From: Solidesulfovibrio sp.
GTDB lineage: Bacteria > Desulfobacterota > Desulfovibrionia > Desulfovibrionales > Desulfovibrionaceae
Length of the DNA: 59,077 nucleotides
Assembly (NCBI RefSeq): GCF_029978005.1
Contig: NZ_JARKOZ010000021.1
Span: 1 to 59,077 of the forward strand
Reading direction: 5' to 3'
This document shows, in pieces, positions 34,657-42,556 of this stretch (the stretch's first letter is position 1; the number at the start of each line of letters is the position of its first letter). Under the pieces are notes generated by a model, which had not been told where the DNA came from, ran no database searches, and saw nothing but the letters and a program-made list of their open reading frames with translations. The position numbers and the translations under genes were made by a program.

Positions 34657-35238
34657 ATGATGGACCGCAAACTCTGGCTGATCGACGCCGGCTACATGTA
34701 TCGTGGACAATCTATTTATAATCGAGATTACAGCATCGATTACGTCAAACTGAGAAACAAACTGGAAAGCGAAGGTCCTCTTTGGAGAGCGTATTATCTC
34801 AATTCCGTGCCGAATCCCACGCCTGACGCCCAAGTCGCCTTCTACAACTGGATGCGCAGCGCTCCGCCGCTCGGCCCGAAAATCATCACCAAGCTCTACG
34901 AACTGCGCTCGAGCGAGATCACCGACCTTTACTGCGAACAGTGCCGCCGCAAGGTGCCGGTCACCTGCCCCAACGACCACAAGCACCGCCTGAGCCGCGA
35001 ACAGCAAAAGGGCGTGGATGTGGGCCTGGCCACCCTGGCGCTGACACACATCGAAAACTACGACACGCTGATCCTCTCCTCCGGCGACAGCGACCTGCTC
35101 GACGCCGTGGAGTACCTCACGGAGAAAAACAAGCGCTTCGAGCTGCTGGTCTTCAAAAACGGCGTGTCCACCGACCTGCAATGCCGGGCGGACCGCATCT
35201 ACTGGATCGACGAATTCGCCCAGGACGTGGCCCGCTAG
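34657..35238 (+). CDS. NYN (PIN-like) domain protein with a cysteine/histidine insert
   Basis: A 193-residue protein of the LabA/DUF88 NYN family, predicted metal-dependent ribonucleases. Acidic residues expected in the active site are in 'KLWLIDAGYMYRG', 'QQKGVDVGLATLAL' and 'LILSSGDSDLLDAVEYL'. Between the first and second parts is a Cys/His cluster (YCEQCRRKVPVTCPNDHKH) that looks like a small zinc-binding insert. The start chosen has AAAAAAGGA six bases upstream; an ATG two codons earlier abuts that site. It is monocistronic with a strong terminator. Confidence 0.85.
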   Translation: MMDRKLWLIDAGYMYRGQSIYNRDYSIDYVKLRNKLESEGPLWRAYYLNSVPNPTPDAQVAFYNWMRSAPPLGPKIITKLYELRSSEITDLYCEQCRRKVPVTCPNDHKHRLSREQQKGVDVGLATLALTHIENYDTLILSSGDSDLLDAVEYLTEKNKRFELLVFKNGVSTDLQCRADRIYWIDEFAQDVAR

Positions 35239-35260
35239 ACTCCAAACCCGCTACGCAAAA

Positions 35261-35285
35261 GCCCCCGCGACGCCGTCGCGGGGGC
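35261..35285 (+). terminator. Rho-independent terminator of the NYN gene
   Basis: GCCCCCGCGAC and GTCGCGGGGGC pair around GCC, followed by TTCGTCGTTT and preceded by AAAA. The rest of 35239-35577 has no gene. Confidence 0.75.
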
Positions 35286-35577
35286 TTCGTCGTTTCCGGG
35301 GTTTGCCGGCCATTTGACGCTGGCATGACGCGACCACCGCCCTTGCCGGCCGCTTCCGGTCCGAAGCCCCTCCTTCGTTTGGCCTGCCGAGCCCGCGGCC
35401 AAGACAGACCGACCTCTCGCGGCGGGTGCGGCCGGCCGGCCCTGTCTTCTCCGCCGGGACCGCCGATGCGGCCGGCCCGTCGCCGTCGCGACAGCGGCTA
35501 GACGGGGTCGCGCAACGCCCGTCACTTCGAACGCCGGCGACGCCCTGGTCTCGCACAGCCCGTCCCTGCCGTTTCAG

Positions 35578-35606
35578 TTGACAACATCAACAGTTGTAGT
35601 TACATC
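35578..35606 (+). promoter_or_regulatory. Promoter and overlapping operator of the MarR gene
   Basis: A perfect -35 TTGACA is followed 17 bases later by TACATC. The spacer holds an imperfect inverted repeat, AACATCAACAGTTGTAGTT, the usual size for a MarR site, so binding would block RNA polymerase. The predicted start falls at or within a base of the A of the start codon at 35613. Confidence 0.55.
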
Positions 35607-35612
35607 TATCCC

Positions 35613-36065
35613 ATGCGCGACCTCTTTTTCGACCCCGAGCAGTCCCTTGGCTTCATGACCATCACCACCAACCGCCTGCTGTGCGCCGCGCTGCGCCGGA
35701 AAATGGTCCGAGCGGGCATCGACCTCACGGCCGAGCAGTGGGGCGTCCTGATCCAGCTCTGGAACCGCGACGGCCTCTCCCAGGAGGAACTGGCCCAGGC
35801 CGCCTGCGTGGACAAGTCCAGCATGAGCCGCGTCCTGGCCGGCATGGAGCGCAAGGGCCTGATCCGCCGCCGGCCGGACCCCGGCGATTCGCGGCGCAAG
35901 ATCGTCTCCACCACGGACAAGGCGCAGGCGATCAAGGAAGGCAGCCGGGCCGTGACCCGGGAAGTCCTCGACGCGGCGCTGGCCGACGTGCGCCCGCAGG
36001 ACCGCGACGTCTGCCTGCGCGTGCTGGCCACGGTCAAGGACACCCTGCTCGGGATCGACACCTGA
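35613..36065 (+). CDS. MarR-family transcriptional regulator
   Basis: A 150-residue winged-helix regulator: 'LTAEQWGVLIQLWNRDGLSQEELAQAACVDKSSMSRVLAGMERKGLIRRRPDPGDSRRK' contains the recognition helix and the wing with the conserved D-x-R. No ribosome site precedes the ATG, and the predicted transcription start coincides with it, so the message is probably leaderless. An operator-like repeat in its promoter suggests autorepression. It is followed by the DUF169 gene, a likely target. Confidence 0.9.
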   Translation: MRDLFFDPEQSLGFMTITTNRLLCAALRRKMVRAGIDLTAEQWGVLIQLWNRDGLSQEELAQAACVDKSSMSRVLAGMERKGLIRRRPDPGDSRRKIVSTTDKAQAIKEGSRAVTREVLDAALADVRPQDRDVCLRVLATVKDTLLGIDT

Positions 36066-36145
36066 GTCGCCGACGCGTTTCGCTGTGGGGCGACCGTGCG
36101 CCGCGCCCGAAGGAAGCCGCTACACCGATGCAAAGGAGAAACCCG

Positions 36146-36997
36146 ATGGAGACCGTGCAGAAAAAAACGCTGCGCCTGCTGGAGCTTTTGGAACATGAGG
36201 AAGGCCCCATGGGCGTTTATTACTCCGACGCCAAGCCCGAGGACGGCTTCGGCCCCAAGCCCGGGGAGCTCTTCAGCCGGGAGCGGGAGGCCGCCGGGGA
36301 GATCGACTGGGGACGCGCCTTCGGCGACACGTTCGCCTGCGTCATGGGGAAGGTGTGGCTGGCCCGCAACAAGCGCAAGGCGGCCTGGATCAGCCACGAG
36401 GCCTGCGGCTGCATGGGGGGCGGCTATTACACCGGCCTTTACGCCCCCTACATGGAGACCATCGCCCACTACGTCTCCACGGGCATTCCCGGAACCCCTT
36501 TCGACGGCGAGCACTACCTGCCCTCCCCGCAGACCATGCGCGCCTTCCTGGAGGACTGCGCCCCGCCGCCGGCCACGGGCAAATACTGCGTGTTCAAGCC
36601 GCTGGAGGCCTTCGCCCCGGGCGAGGAGCCCCTGGTGATCGTCTTTTTCGCCCGGCCCGAGGTCATAAACGGCCTGCACTCCCTTACCTGCTACGCGGCC
36701 GGCAGCCATCTGGCCGTGGTCTCCCCCTTCAGCGCCGCCTGCGGCAGCATGGTGGCCTGGCCGCTGGTTTACCAGCAGCGCGGCGAGGAGCGCGCCGTGC
36801 TCGGCGGCTTCGACCTTTCGGCCCGCAAGTTTCTGAAGACCGACGAAATGCTCTTTTCCATCCCCCTGCCGTTTTACCGCAAGATGCTGGACGTCATGGA
36901 GGCGTCGGCCCTGACCCGCCATACCTGGCAAGGCGTGCTCAAGAAGGTGCGCAAGAGCAACCAGACCTGGGCCAGGGACGCCAGGCAGCCGGCCTAG
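36146..36997 (+). CDS. DUF169 family protein
   Basis: A 283-residue protein of the DUF169 family, common in anaerobes and of unknown function. Visible marks are 'GPMGVYYSD', 'FACVMGKVWLARNKRKAAWISHEACGCMGGGYYTGL', 'ATGKYCVFKPLEAF' and 'SPFSAACGSMVAWPLVYQ'. Several conserved cysteines (the C-x-C of 'EACGCMGG' and the cysteine of 'SAACGS') could bind a metal or cluster. The start with AAAGGAG eight bases upstream was chosen. It probably shares the transcript of the MarR gene, 80 bases upstream. Confidence 0.88.
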   Translation: METVQKKTLRLLELLEHEEGPMGVYYSDAKPEDGFGPKPGELFSREREAAGEIDWGRAFGDTFACVMGKVWLARNKRKAAWISHEACGCMGGGYYTGLYAPYMETIAHYVSTGIPGTPFDGEHYLPSPQTMRAFLEDCAPPPATGKYCVFKPLEAFAPGEEPLVIVFFARPEVINGLHSLTCYAAGSHLAVVSPFSAACGSMVAWPLVYQQRGEERAVLGGFDLSARKFLKTDEMLFSIPLPFYRKMLDVMEASALTRHTWQGVLKKVRKSNQTWARDARQPA

Positions 36998-37269
36998 GCC
37001 GTCGCACCTCGGGGCGGCGGAGCAGCAGCTCGAAGCGTTACGGCCTGCCGGCGGCCGACCGGCCAGGGGGCGCGGCCTGCCGACGGGCGGCCCGGTGGGC
37101 GGCGCGGCCTTCTTGGCGACGGACCTGCGGGATAACGCGGCCTGCCGGGCGGCGCGGTCGTGGAGCGGCGCGGACCGTGGGCCGGACGACCCGTGACGCG
37201 ACGACAGACCACCGGGAACGCGGCCGATCGCCGGGACGCCGGAGACGAACGCGGTTTCGCCAAACGGAA

Positions 37270-37304
37270 AGCCCGGGGCGCGCGGTTTCCCGGCGCCCCG
37301 GGCT
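37270..37304. terminator. Bidirectional hairpin terminator between DUF169 and htpX
   Basis: AGCCCGGGGCGC and GCGCCCCGGGCT form a 12-bp stem. On the minus strand TTTCCGTTT follows; on the plus strand TCTCTATC. It sits between two converging genes, 169 bases after the htpX stop. The rest of 36998-37472 is very G+C-rich and holds no gene. Confidence 0.55.
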
Positions 37305-37472
37305 TCTCTATCGGTGAAGGGACTGCCTGGCGGCCCCATCCCGGGACCGTCGCGGGCGCTGCGCGCCCTCCCTTGTCGCGGGAAGCCGGTGAGGAATCGC
37401 CATGGCTTTCGCGGGGCCGAGGCCCCCTGGCCGCCGAAGGCATTCCCCTCCCATTCTCCCTGCCGCGTTTTT

Positions 37473-38327
37473 TTACCGGCCGGCCATCTCGCGCAGGCGG
37501 CGGATGCGCTCCTCGGTGGGCGGGTGGGTGGAGAAGAGCGAGGCCATGGACATGCCGGCGAAGGGGTTGACGATGAACATGTTGTCCGTGGCCGGGTTGG
37601 CGTTCATGGGAATGCGGTGGGCGTAGTCGTCGAGCTTGCCCAGCGCCCCGGCCAGGGCCAGGGGGGTGCCGGAAAGCTGCGCCCCGGTGGCGTCGGCCAG
37701 GTATTCGCGGGATCGCGAGATGGCCATCTGAATGAGGCTCGCGGCGATGGGGGCCAGGATGGCCATGAGCAGGCCGCCGAGGACCCCGGAGCCGCCGCCC
37801 TCTTCGTCGTTGCTGCGGCCCATGCCGAAGATGGCGCCCCACTGCAGCATGTTGGCCATCATGACCACGGCTCCGCCGAGCACGGCCGCTATGGACTGCA
37901 CCAGGATGTCGCGGTTTTTTATGTGCCCGAGTTCGTGGGCCAGCACGCCGCGCAGCTCCTCGGGAGAGAGCAGGCGCATGATGCCCTCGGTGACGCACAC
38001 CACCCCGTGTTCGGGGTTGCGGCCCGTGGCGAAGGCGTTGGGGGCCTCCTGGGGCACGATCATGACGCGGGGCTTGGGAATGCCGCCGTTTCTGGCCAGC
38101 TCCTCCACCATGGCGTGCAGCCCCGGGGCGTCGGCCGGGGAGAGCTCCCGCGCGCTGTACATGGACAGCACGATCTTGTCCGAAAACCAGTAGCTGCCGA
38201 GATTCATGACCAGGGCCATGGCGAAGGCGATGACGAGTCCCTGCCGTCCGCCCATGGCCTGTCCGACGATGAGAATGAGCGCGGTCAACAGTCCGAGAAG
38301 CAGGGCTGTCTTGATCTGGCTGCTCAT
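37473..38327 (-). CDS. htpX: HtpX-type membrane zinc protease
   Basis: A 284-residue M48 peptidase. Two N-terminal helices (about 5-20 and 30-50) precede the cytoplasmic catalytic part with HELGH ('[17 protein letters not shown]'), two more helices and the third zinc ligand region '[15 protein letters not shown]'; '[14 protein letters not shown]' ends the protein as in the family. It degrades damaged membrane proteins. The start (MSSQIK) gives the family N-terminus; its ribosome site is poor (GGAGG 12 bases off). An in-frame ATG 29 codons earlier lies beyond a terminator hairpin. Confidence 0.93.
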   Translation of the reverse strand: MSSQIKTALLLGLLTALILIVGQAMGGRQGLVIAFAMALVMNLGSYWFSDKIVLSMYSARELSPADAPGLHAMVEELARNGGIPKPRVMIVPQEAPNAFATGRNPEHGVVCVTEGIMRLLSPEELRGVLAHELGHIKNRDILVQSIAAVLGGAVVMMANMLQWGAIFGMGRSNDEEGGGSGVLGGLLMAILAPIAASLIQMAISRSREYLADATGAQLSGTPLALAGALGKLDDYAHRIPMNANPATDNMFIVNPFAGMSMASLFSTHPPTEERIRRLREMAGR

Positions 38328-38368
38328 GATGCCTGTGGTCCTCCATCTCAGGTTTCGTGAATAAAAAA

Positions 38369-38401
38369 CCTCGCCCGGTCCTTTGTTCGGGCCAGGCGAG
38401 G
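38369..38401 (-). terminator. Intrinsic terminator just upstream of htpX
   Basis: CCTCGCC and GGCGAGG pair, with inner pairing of CGGTCC and GGGCCA. On the minus strand the stem is followed by TTTTTT (38368-38363). It is 36 bases upstream of the htpX ATG, leaving little room for a promoter, so it either ends a minus-strand transcript of the repeat region or attenuates htpX. Confidence 0.7.
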
Positions 38402-38568
38402 TCGTATCGGTCATGTTGCGCGTTTCGTTACCTTGCTACCGTTGCCCTTCCGTCACGGGCGTGGGACGATTGCGGTCATTGCGGCCGGTCCTAGCCCTGT
38501 CGCCGGCGAAGGTGCGGTTGCCCCCGCCCGGCTGGTCCCGGAGAGAACCTCCGGTTCCTCGTCCGCGC

Positions 38569-39430
38569 GGCGAGTCGTCTCGCCGGGGAAGGTGCTTGCT
38601 TCAAGTATTTCTTTTCGCCGTTTCCGGCTCGTTGCGCTTTCGGAGGTTTCCGGAATCCTGAACCTCTGCCCTCGATGAAGCGGTCCTGCGCCGTTTCGGC
38701 GCTTTTCCGGCCGCCTCACCCGCGATCGGGGAAGTCCTTTCGCCTTTGCGGCCCTCAGGCGGCCGCCTTTTTCAGGGCGACTCTTCTCGCCGGATATGGA
38801 AGTTCAATGCCCGTTGGCAGTGTCCTCCGGCTTCGTGTTCCTTTCGCGTTTTCCGGATCCAGTTTCCCTTTTCGCTCTTTTCGCGCCGTCCCCCGGGCAT
38901 CTCCGCCCGGGCGGCGCTTCGTTCCCGGCGGGAGTGGAAGGGCTCCCGCGCTTGCGGCCGGCTGTCCGGCCGTCAGGTCAAGGCGACTCGATTCGCCGGA
39001 TATGGAAGTGCATTGCCCGTTGGCAGTGTCCTCCGGCTGTTGTGCCTTTTGCGTTTTCCGGGTCCTGTTTCCTTGTCCGTTCTTCTTGCGCCGTCCGGCG
39101 GTTCCCGCCGGGGAGGGCGCCTCGCTCCGGGCGGGGGTGGAAGGGCCCCCGCGCTTGCGGCCGGCTTCCCGGCCGTCACATCAGGGCGACTCGCTTCGCC
39201 GGATATGGACGTTTCTGGCCCATTGGCCCGACCTCCGGCTTGGGTTGTCGTTGGCGTTGTCGAATCCAGGTCCTGTCACCCAACTTGGCTTTGCTGCGGT
39301 CCTTTCCGGCCTGTGCGGCCGGACCACTCGCGCTGTCCCTCTGGCGATCGGAAAAGTCCTTTCGCCTTGTTGGCTACGACTTTTGTCGTTTTTCGCCAAT
39401 TTTCCGGGGCGACTCGCTTCGCCGGGTATG
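38569..39430. repeat. Tandem array of degenerate ~205-bp hairpin-rich repeats
   Basis: Units begin with GGCGA, six bases, TCGCC (or a near variant) at 38569, 38776, 38982, 39185 and 39408, that is 207, 206, 203 and 223 bases apart. The second to fourth continue with GGATATGGA. Units at 38776 and 38982 are alike throughout (shared CCCGTTGGCAGTGTCCTCCG and GCGCTTGCGGCCGGCT). Internal hairpins keep their place while their sequences change. Spacing is not a multiple of three, so no repeated protein is coded. The whole 38415-39693 stretch has no credible gene. Confidence 0.8.
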
Positions 39431-39693
39431 GGAGATGGCATTCGTCGCGGCGGTTCCTCCTGCTGGGGTTTCGCCTCTTTCGAGGTTGCCGTTGATTTTA
39501 GATGTAATCGTTCCGCCACATTTGTAAAGCGGAATCTTCAAGAAAAAATCACCAGACCTTCATTCCGGGAATCCCTGGGTTTTCCGCGCCCGCCGGGACG
39601 ACCGGCCGCGCCATTGACAACGCCGGCCGGCCTGGGCCACCTTGCGCCCGCGCCGCAGCCGCGCGGGTCGGCCTTTTCCGCCTGCCGCGGCCC

Positions 39694-41481
39694 ATGAAAA
39701 ACCCGCGACCAAGGCCGCCGATGGAGCCCCGACCCCACGCCCCCCAGCGCCCAAGCGCCGCAGACGCCGCCCTGCCCCTGTGCTGTCTGCTCTGCGCCCT
39801 GTGGGCCGTCCACGCCCTGCTCGTCGGCAACCTGGCCTTTACCGGCGACGAGGTCCGCTACGCCGCCTACGGCCTGGGACTGTTCCACGGCCAGGGCTTC
39901 CATCCCTCCGACGCCGTCTGGCGGGACATGCTGGCGACGTCCGGCGTCTTCTCGCCCCTGGCCGAAAGCCCGGCCGGACACGCCGGCCGACTCATCCACT
40001 CGGTGGTCTACCCCGTCCTCGGCTCCCCGGTCCTGTACCTGGCCGGCCTTGGCGGGGCGCGCTGGCTGTCCTTCGCCGTGGGCGCGGCCGGGCTGTGCCT
40101 GCTTTATTGCGCCCTGCTGCGCCGCTTCGACCGGGGCGTGGCCGTCACCACCCTGGCCGCCACGGCCTTCGCCATGCCGGTCGTGGCCTACCTGCGCCTT
40201 TTTTTCGCCGAAATTCTGCTTTTTTCCGCCAACGCCTTGGTGCTGCTCTTTTTCGTCTCGGGCCGGCACAAGCGCCCGGAAAACGCCTTGCCGGCCGTTT
40301 TCTGCCTGTGCCTGCTGCCGTTTCTGCACGTGAAGCTCTCCCTCGAAGCGGCGGTCGCCTGCGCCGTGGTGTTTTTGAGCCTGCGCTCCCGCCTGTCCCG
40401 GCCGCGCCAGGCGGCCATGGCCGCCCTCGCCGCCGCCATGGGCGGGCTCTATCTCCTCTACAACTACAGTCTCTTCGGCGCGGCCATCGGCGGCGGCAAT
40501 CCGGCCTTCCCCGTCAGCCTCCTGGCCGTGCCCGACCGCGTCGTGGTCAACCTCCTGGACATGCGCCACGGACTGTTGCCCAACGCCCCCCACATGCTGC
40601 TGGCCCTGGTCGGACTCTGGTTCCTCTGGCGCGACGGCGAGCCGGCCAGCCGCATCGTCCTGGCCCTGCTGGCCGCCTATTTCTGCACCATGCTCTGGGC
40701 CAACGGCAGCGAGGCCTACGCCGCGCGCAACTGGACCGCGGCCATGCCCTTCATGGCCTTCGGCCTGGCCCGCTGGCTGGCCGAGCCGGGAACGCGCGAA
40801 AAATTCCTGGCTCTGCCCTTCTTTCTGCTGGGGTTTTGCCTGCTGTGCCTGTTCGTGCGCTGGCCGGACGCCTTTCTCGACAGCCGCAATCATTCCGTGC
40901 CCTACGACAGGCTCTTCGCCCTGCTGCCGGGCCTTCACCTGGGCTACCTGCTCCCGTACGACTTCCTGGACCACGAGGGCGCGACGCTTAACGCCTCCCT
41001 GGGCCTGGGGCTGGCCGTGGCCGCCGTGCTCGGCGTCTTCGCCGCGGGTCAGGCCCTGGCCGTGCGCGCCCGCCGGCCCCTGCCCGGCGTGTGTCTCCAG
41101 GCCCTGGCCCTGGCCGCGATCCTTTTTTTCTCCCTGGTGGAAAAGGTCCCGGACGTGGCCGTTTCCATCAGCCATGACGGCGACCGATCCTTCCTCAACT
41201 GCGCCCTGGCCGCGCCGTCACGCCTGGCTTTTTTGCGCGTCGAAAACCCGGACGCGGCCATGAAGCCCTACGGATTTTTCACCCTGGCCCTGATCGAAGG
41301 GAAGGCGATGGAGGCGCGCCGCGTGCGGGCCTCGACGGTCACGCCCCTGCCGCCCTTCGCCCGCGTGTCGGCGGTCCTGGTCGCCGAGCAGGCCGATGGC
41401 CCGGACAAGCGCTGGCTCGACAGCGCCACGGACGCGGCGTTATACCGTCGCCTGCTGCCCCTGCCGTTCCTCGGCCGTTAG
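39694..41481 (+). CDS. Multi-pass membrane protein, GT-C (GT39-like) glycosyltransferase
   Basis: A 595-residue protein with roughly ten hydrophobic helices and an early acidic pair in the first outer loop, 'AFTGDEVRYAAYG', the mark of GT-C transferases that use polyprenyl-phosphate sugars. The C-terminal 150 residues are a soluble part. No strong ribosome site exists for the first ATG; a second in frame at 39721 has CAAGG upstream and could be the true start. It is followed 38 bases later by a 2-hydroxyacid dehydrogenase. It probably glycosylates a cell-envelope component; the target is not known. Confidence 0.7.
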   Translation: MKNPRPRPPMEPRPHAPQRPSAADAALPLCCLLCALWAVHALLVGNLAFTGDEVRYAAYGLGLFHGQGFHPSDAVWRDMLATSGVFSPLAESPAGHAGRLIHSVVYPVLGSPVLYLAGLGGARWLSFAVGAAGLCLLYCALLRRFDRGVAVTTLAATAFAMPVVAYLRLFFAEILLFSANALVLLFFVSGRHKRPENALPAVFCLCLLPFLHVKLSLEAAVACAVVFLSLRSRLSRPRQAAMAALAAAMGGLYLLYNYSLFGAAIGGGNPAFPVSLLAVPDRVVVNLLDMRHGLLPNAPHMLLALVGLWFLWRDGEPASRIVLALLAAYFCTMLWANGSEAYAARNWTAAMPFMAFGLARWLAEPGTREKFLALPFFLLGFCLLCLFVRWPDAFLDSRNHSVPYDRLFALLPGLHLGYLLPYDFLDHEGATLNASLGLGLAVAAVLGVFAAGQALAVRARRPLPGVCLQALALAAILFFSLVEKVPDVAVSISHDGDRSFLNCALAAPSRLAFLRVENPDAAMKPYGFFTLALIEGKAMEARRVRASTVTPLPPFARVSAVLVAEQADGPDKRWLDSATDAALYRRLLPLPFLGR

Positions 41482-41519
41482 CAACGGGGCGGCTTTACGC
41501 ACAGCCCCAGGAGGTCGTC

Positions 41520-42521
41520 ATGGGCGAGCGCCCCAAGGTCGTGGTGACGCGGCGGATTCCCGAGGCCGGACTGGCCCTTTTGCGCCGGTCGTGCCAGGTG
41601 TGGGTCAACCCCGAGGACAGGCCGCTTACGCGCGAGGAGCTCCTCGCCCGGGCCGCCGACGCCGACGGGGCCGTCGGGCTGCTCACCGACCGCATCGACG
41701 CCGGTTTCTTCGACGCCGCCCCGCGGCTTCGCGGTTACGCCAACTACGCCGTGGGCTACGACAACATCGACGTGCCCGAGGCCACCCGGCGGGGCCTTCC
41801 CGTGTCCAACACCCCGGACGTGCTCACCGTCGCCACGGCCGAGCTCGCCTGGGCGCTCGTCCTGGCCGTGGCCCGCCACGTCGTGCCCTCGGACGCGGTC
41901 ATGCGCTCGGGCAAATGGCCGGGCTGGGGGCCGCTGCAGTTCATCGGCCAGGAGATCACCGGCAAGACGCTCGGCATCTTCGGGCCGGGCCGCATCGGCA
42001 CGGCCATGGCCCGCATGTCGCGCGGGTTCTCCATGCCCGTGGTCTACACCGGCGGCCGGCGGCGAAACGCCGCCCTGGACGAGGAGTTCGGGGCCCAAAA
42101 GCTCCCCTTCGAGGAATTTCTGGCCACCGCCGACGTGGTGAGCATCCACGCGCCGCTCACCCCCGAAACGCGCCACGCCTTCGACGCCGCCGCGTTTGCC
42201 CGCATGAAGCCCACGGCCATCCTCGTCAACACCGGCCGCGGCCCCATCATCGACGAGGCCGCCCTGGTCGCGGCCCTGAAAGAGGGCCGCCTGGCCGGCG
42301 CGGGCCTGGACGTCTACGAATTCGAGCCGCGCCTGGCCGAGGGCCTGGCCGCCCTGCAAAACGTCGTCGTCACCCCCCACACCGGCTCGGCCACGCAGAC
42401 GGCCCGCGACGGCATGGCCGTGCTGGCGGCGCGAAACCTGCTCGCCATGCTGGCCGGGGACACGCCTCCCACCTGCCTCAACCCCGAGGTGCTGGCGGCC
42501 GAGGCTACGCCGCGGCCGTGA
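41520..42521 (+). CDS. D-isomer-specific 2-hydroxyacid dehydrogenase
   Basis: A 333-residue NAD(P)-dependent dehydrogenase of the glyoxylate/hydroxypyruvate reductase branch. The nucleotide-binding loop is 'KTLGIFGPGRIGTAMARM', the catalytic set includes the arginine of 'LVNTGRGPIIDEAAL', the glutamate of 'LDVYEFEP' and the histidine of 'VVVTPHTGSAT'. AGGAGG stands six bases before the ATG. It lies between two large membrane glycosyltransferase-like genes, which may be chance. Likely substrates are glyoxylate or hydroxypyruvate. Confidence 0.9.
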   Translation: MGERPKVVVTRRIPEAGLALLRRSCQVWVNPEDRPLTREELLARAADADGAVGLLTDRIDAGFFDAAPRLRGYANYAVGYDNIDVPEATRRGLPVSNTPDVLTVATAELAWALVLAVARHVVPSDAVMRSGKWPGWGPLQFIGQEITGKTLGIFGPGRIGTAMARMSRGFSMPVVYTGGRRRNAALDEEFGAQKLPFEEFLATADVVSIHAPLTPETRHAFDAAAFARMKPTAILVNTGRGPIIDEAALVAALKEGRLAGAGLDVYEFEPRLAEGLAALQNVVVTPHTGSATQTARDGMAVLAARNLLAMLAGDTPPTCLNPEVLAAEATPRP

Positions 42522-42556
42522 CGGTCCGGCCGGTCACGAGCTTATCGTCCGCACCC

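Noticed and set aside
38569-39430. CRISPR array
   Set aside because: Units of about 205 bp with degenerate sequence and no constant short repeats or unique spacers do not fit CRISPR, and no cas genes are near.
38675-39697. Long plus-strand open frames across the repeat array
   Set aside because: Repeat spacing is not a multiple of three, the repeated motifs fall in different frames, and the products are low-complexity Arg/Pro/Ser strings.
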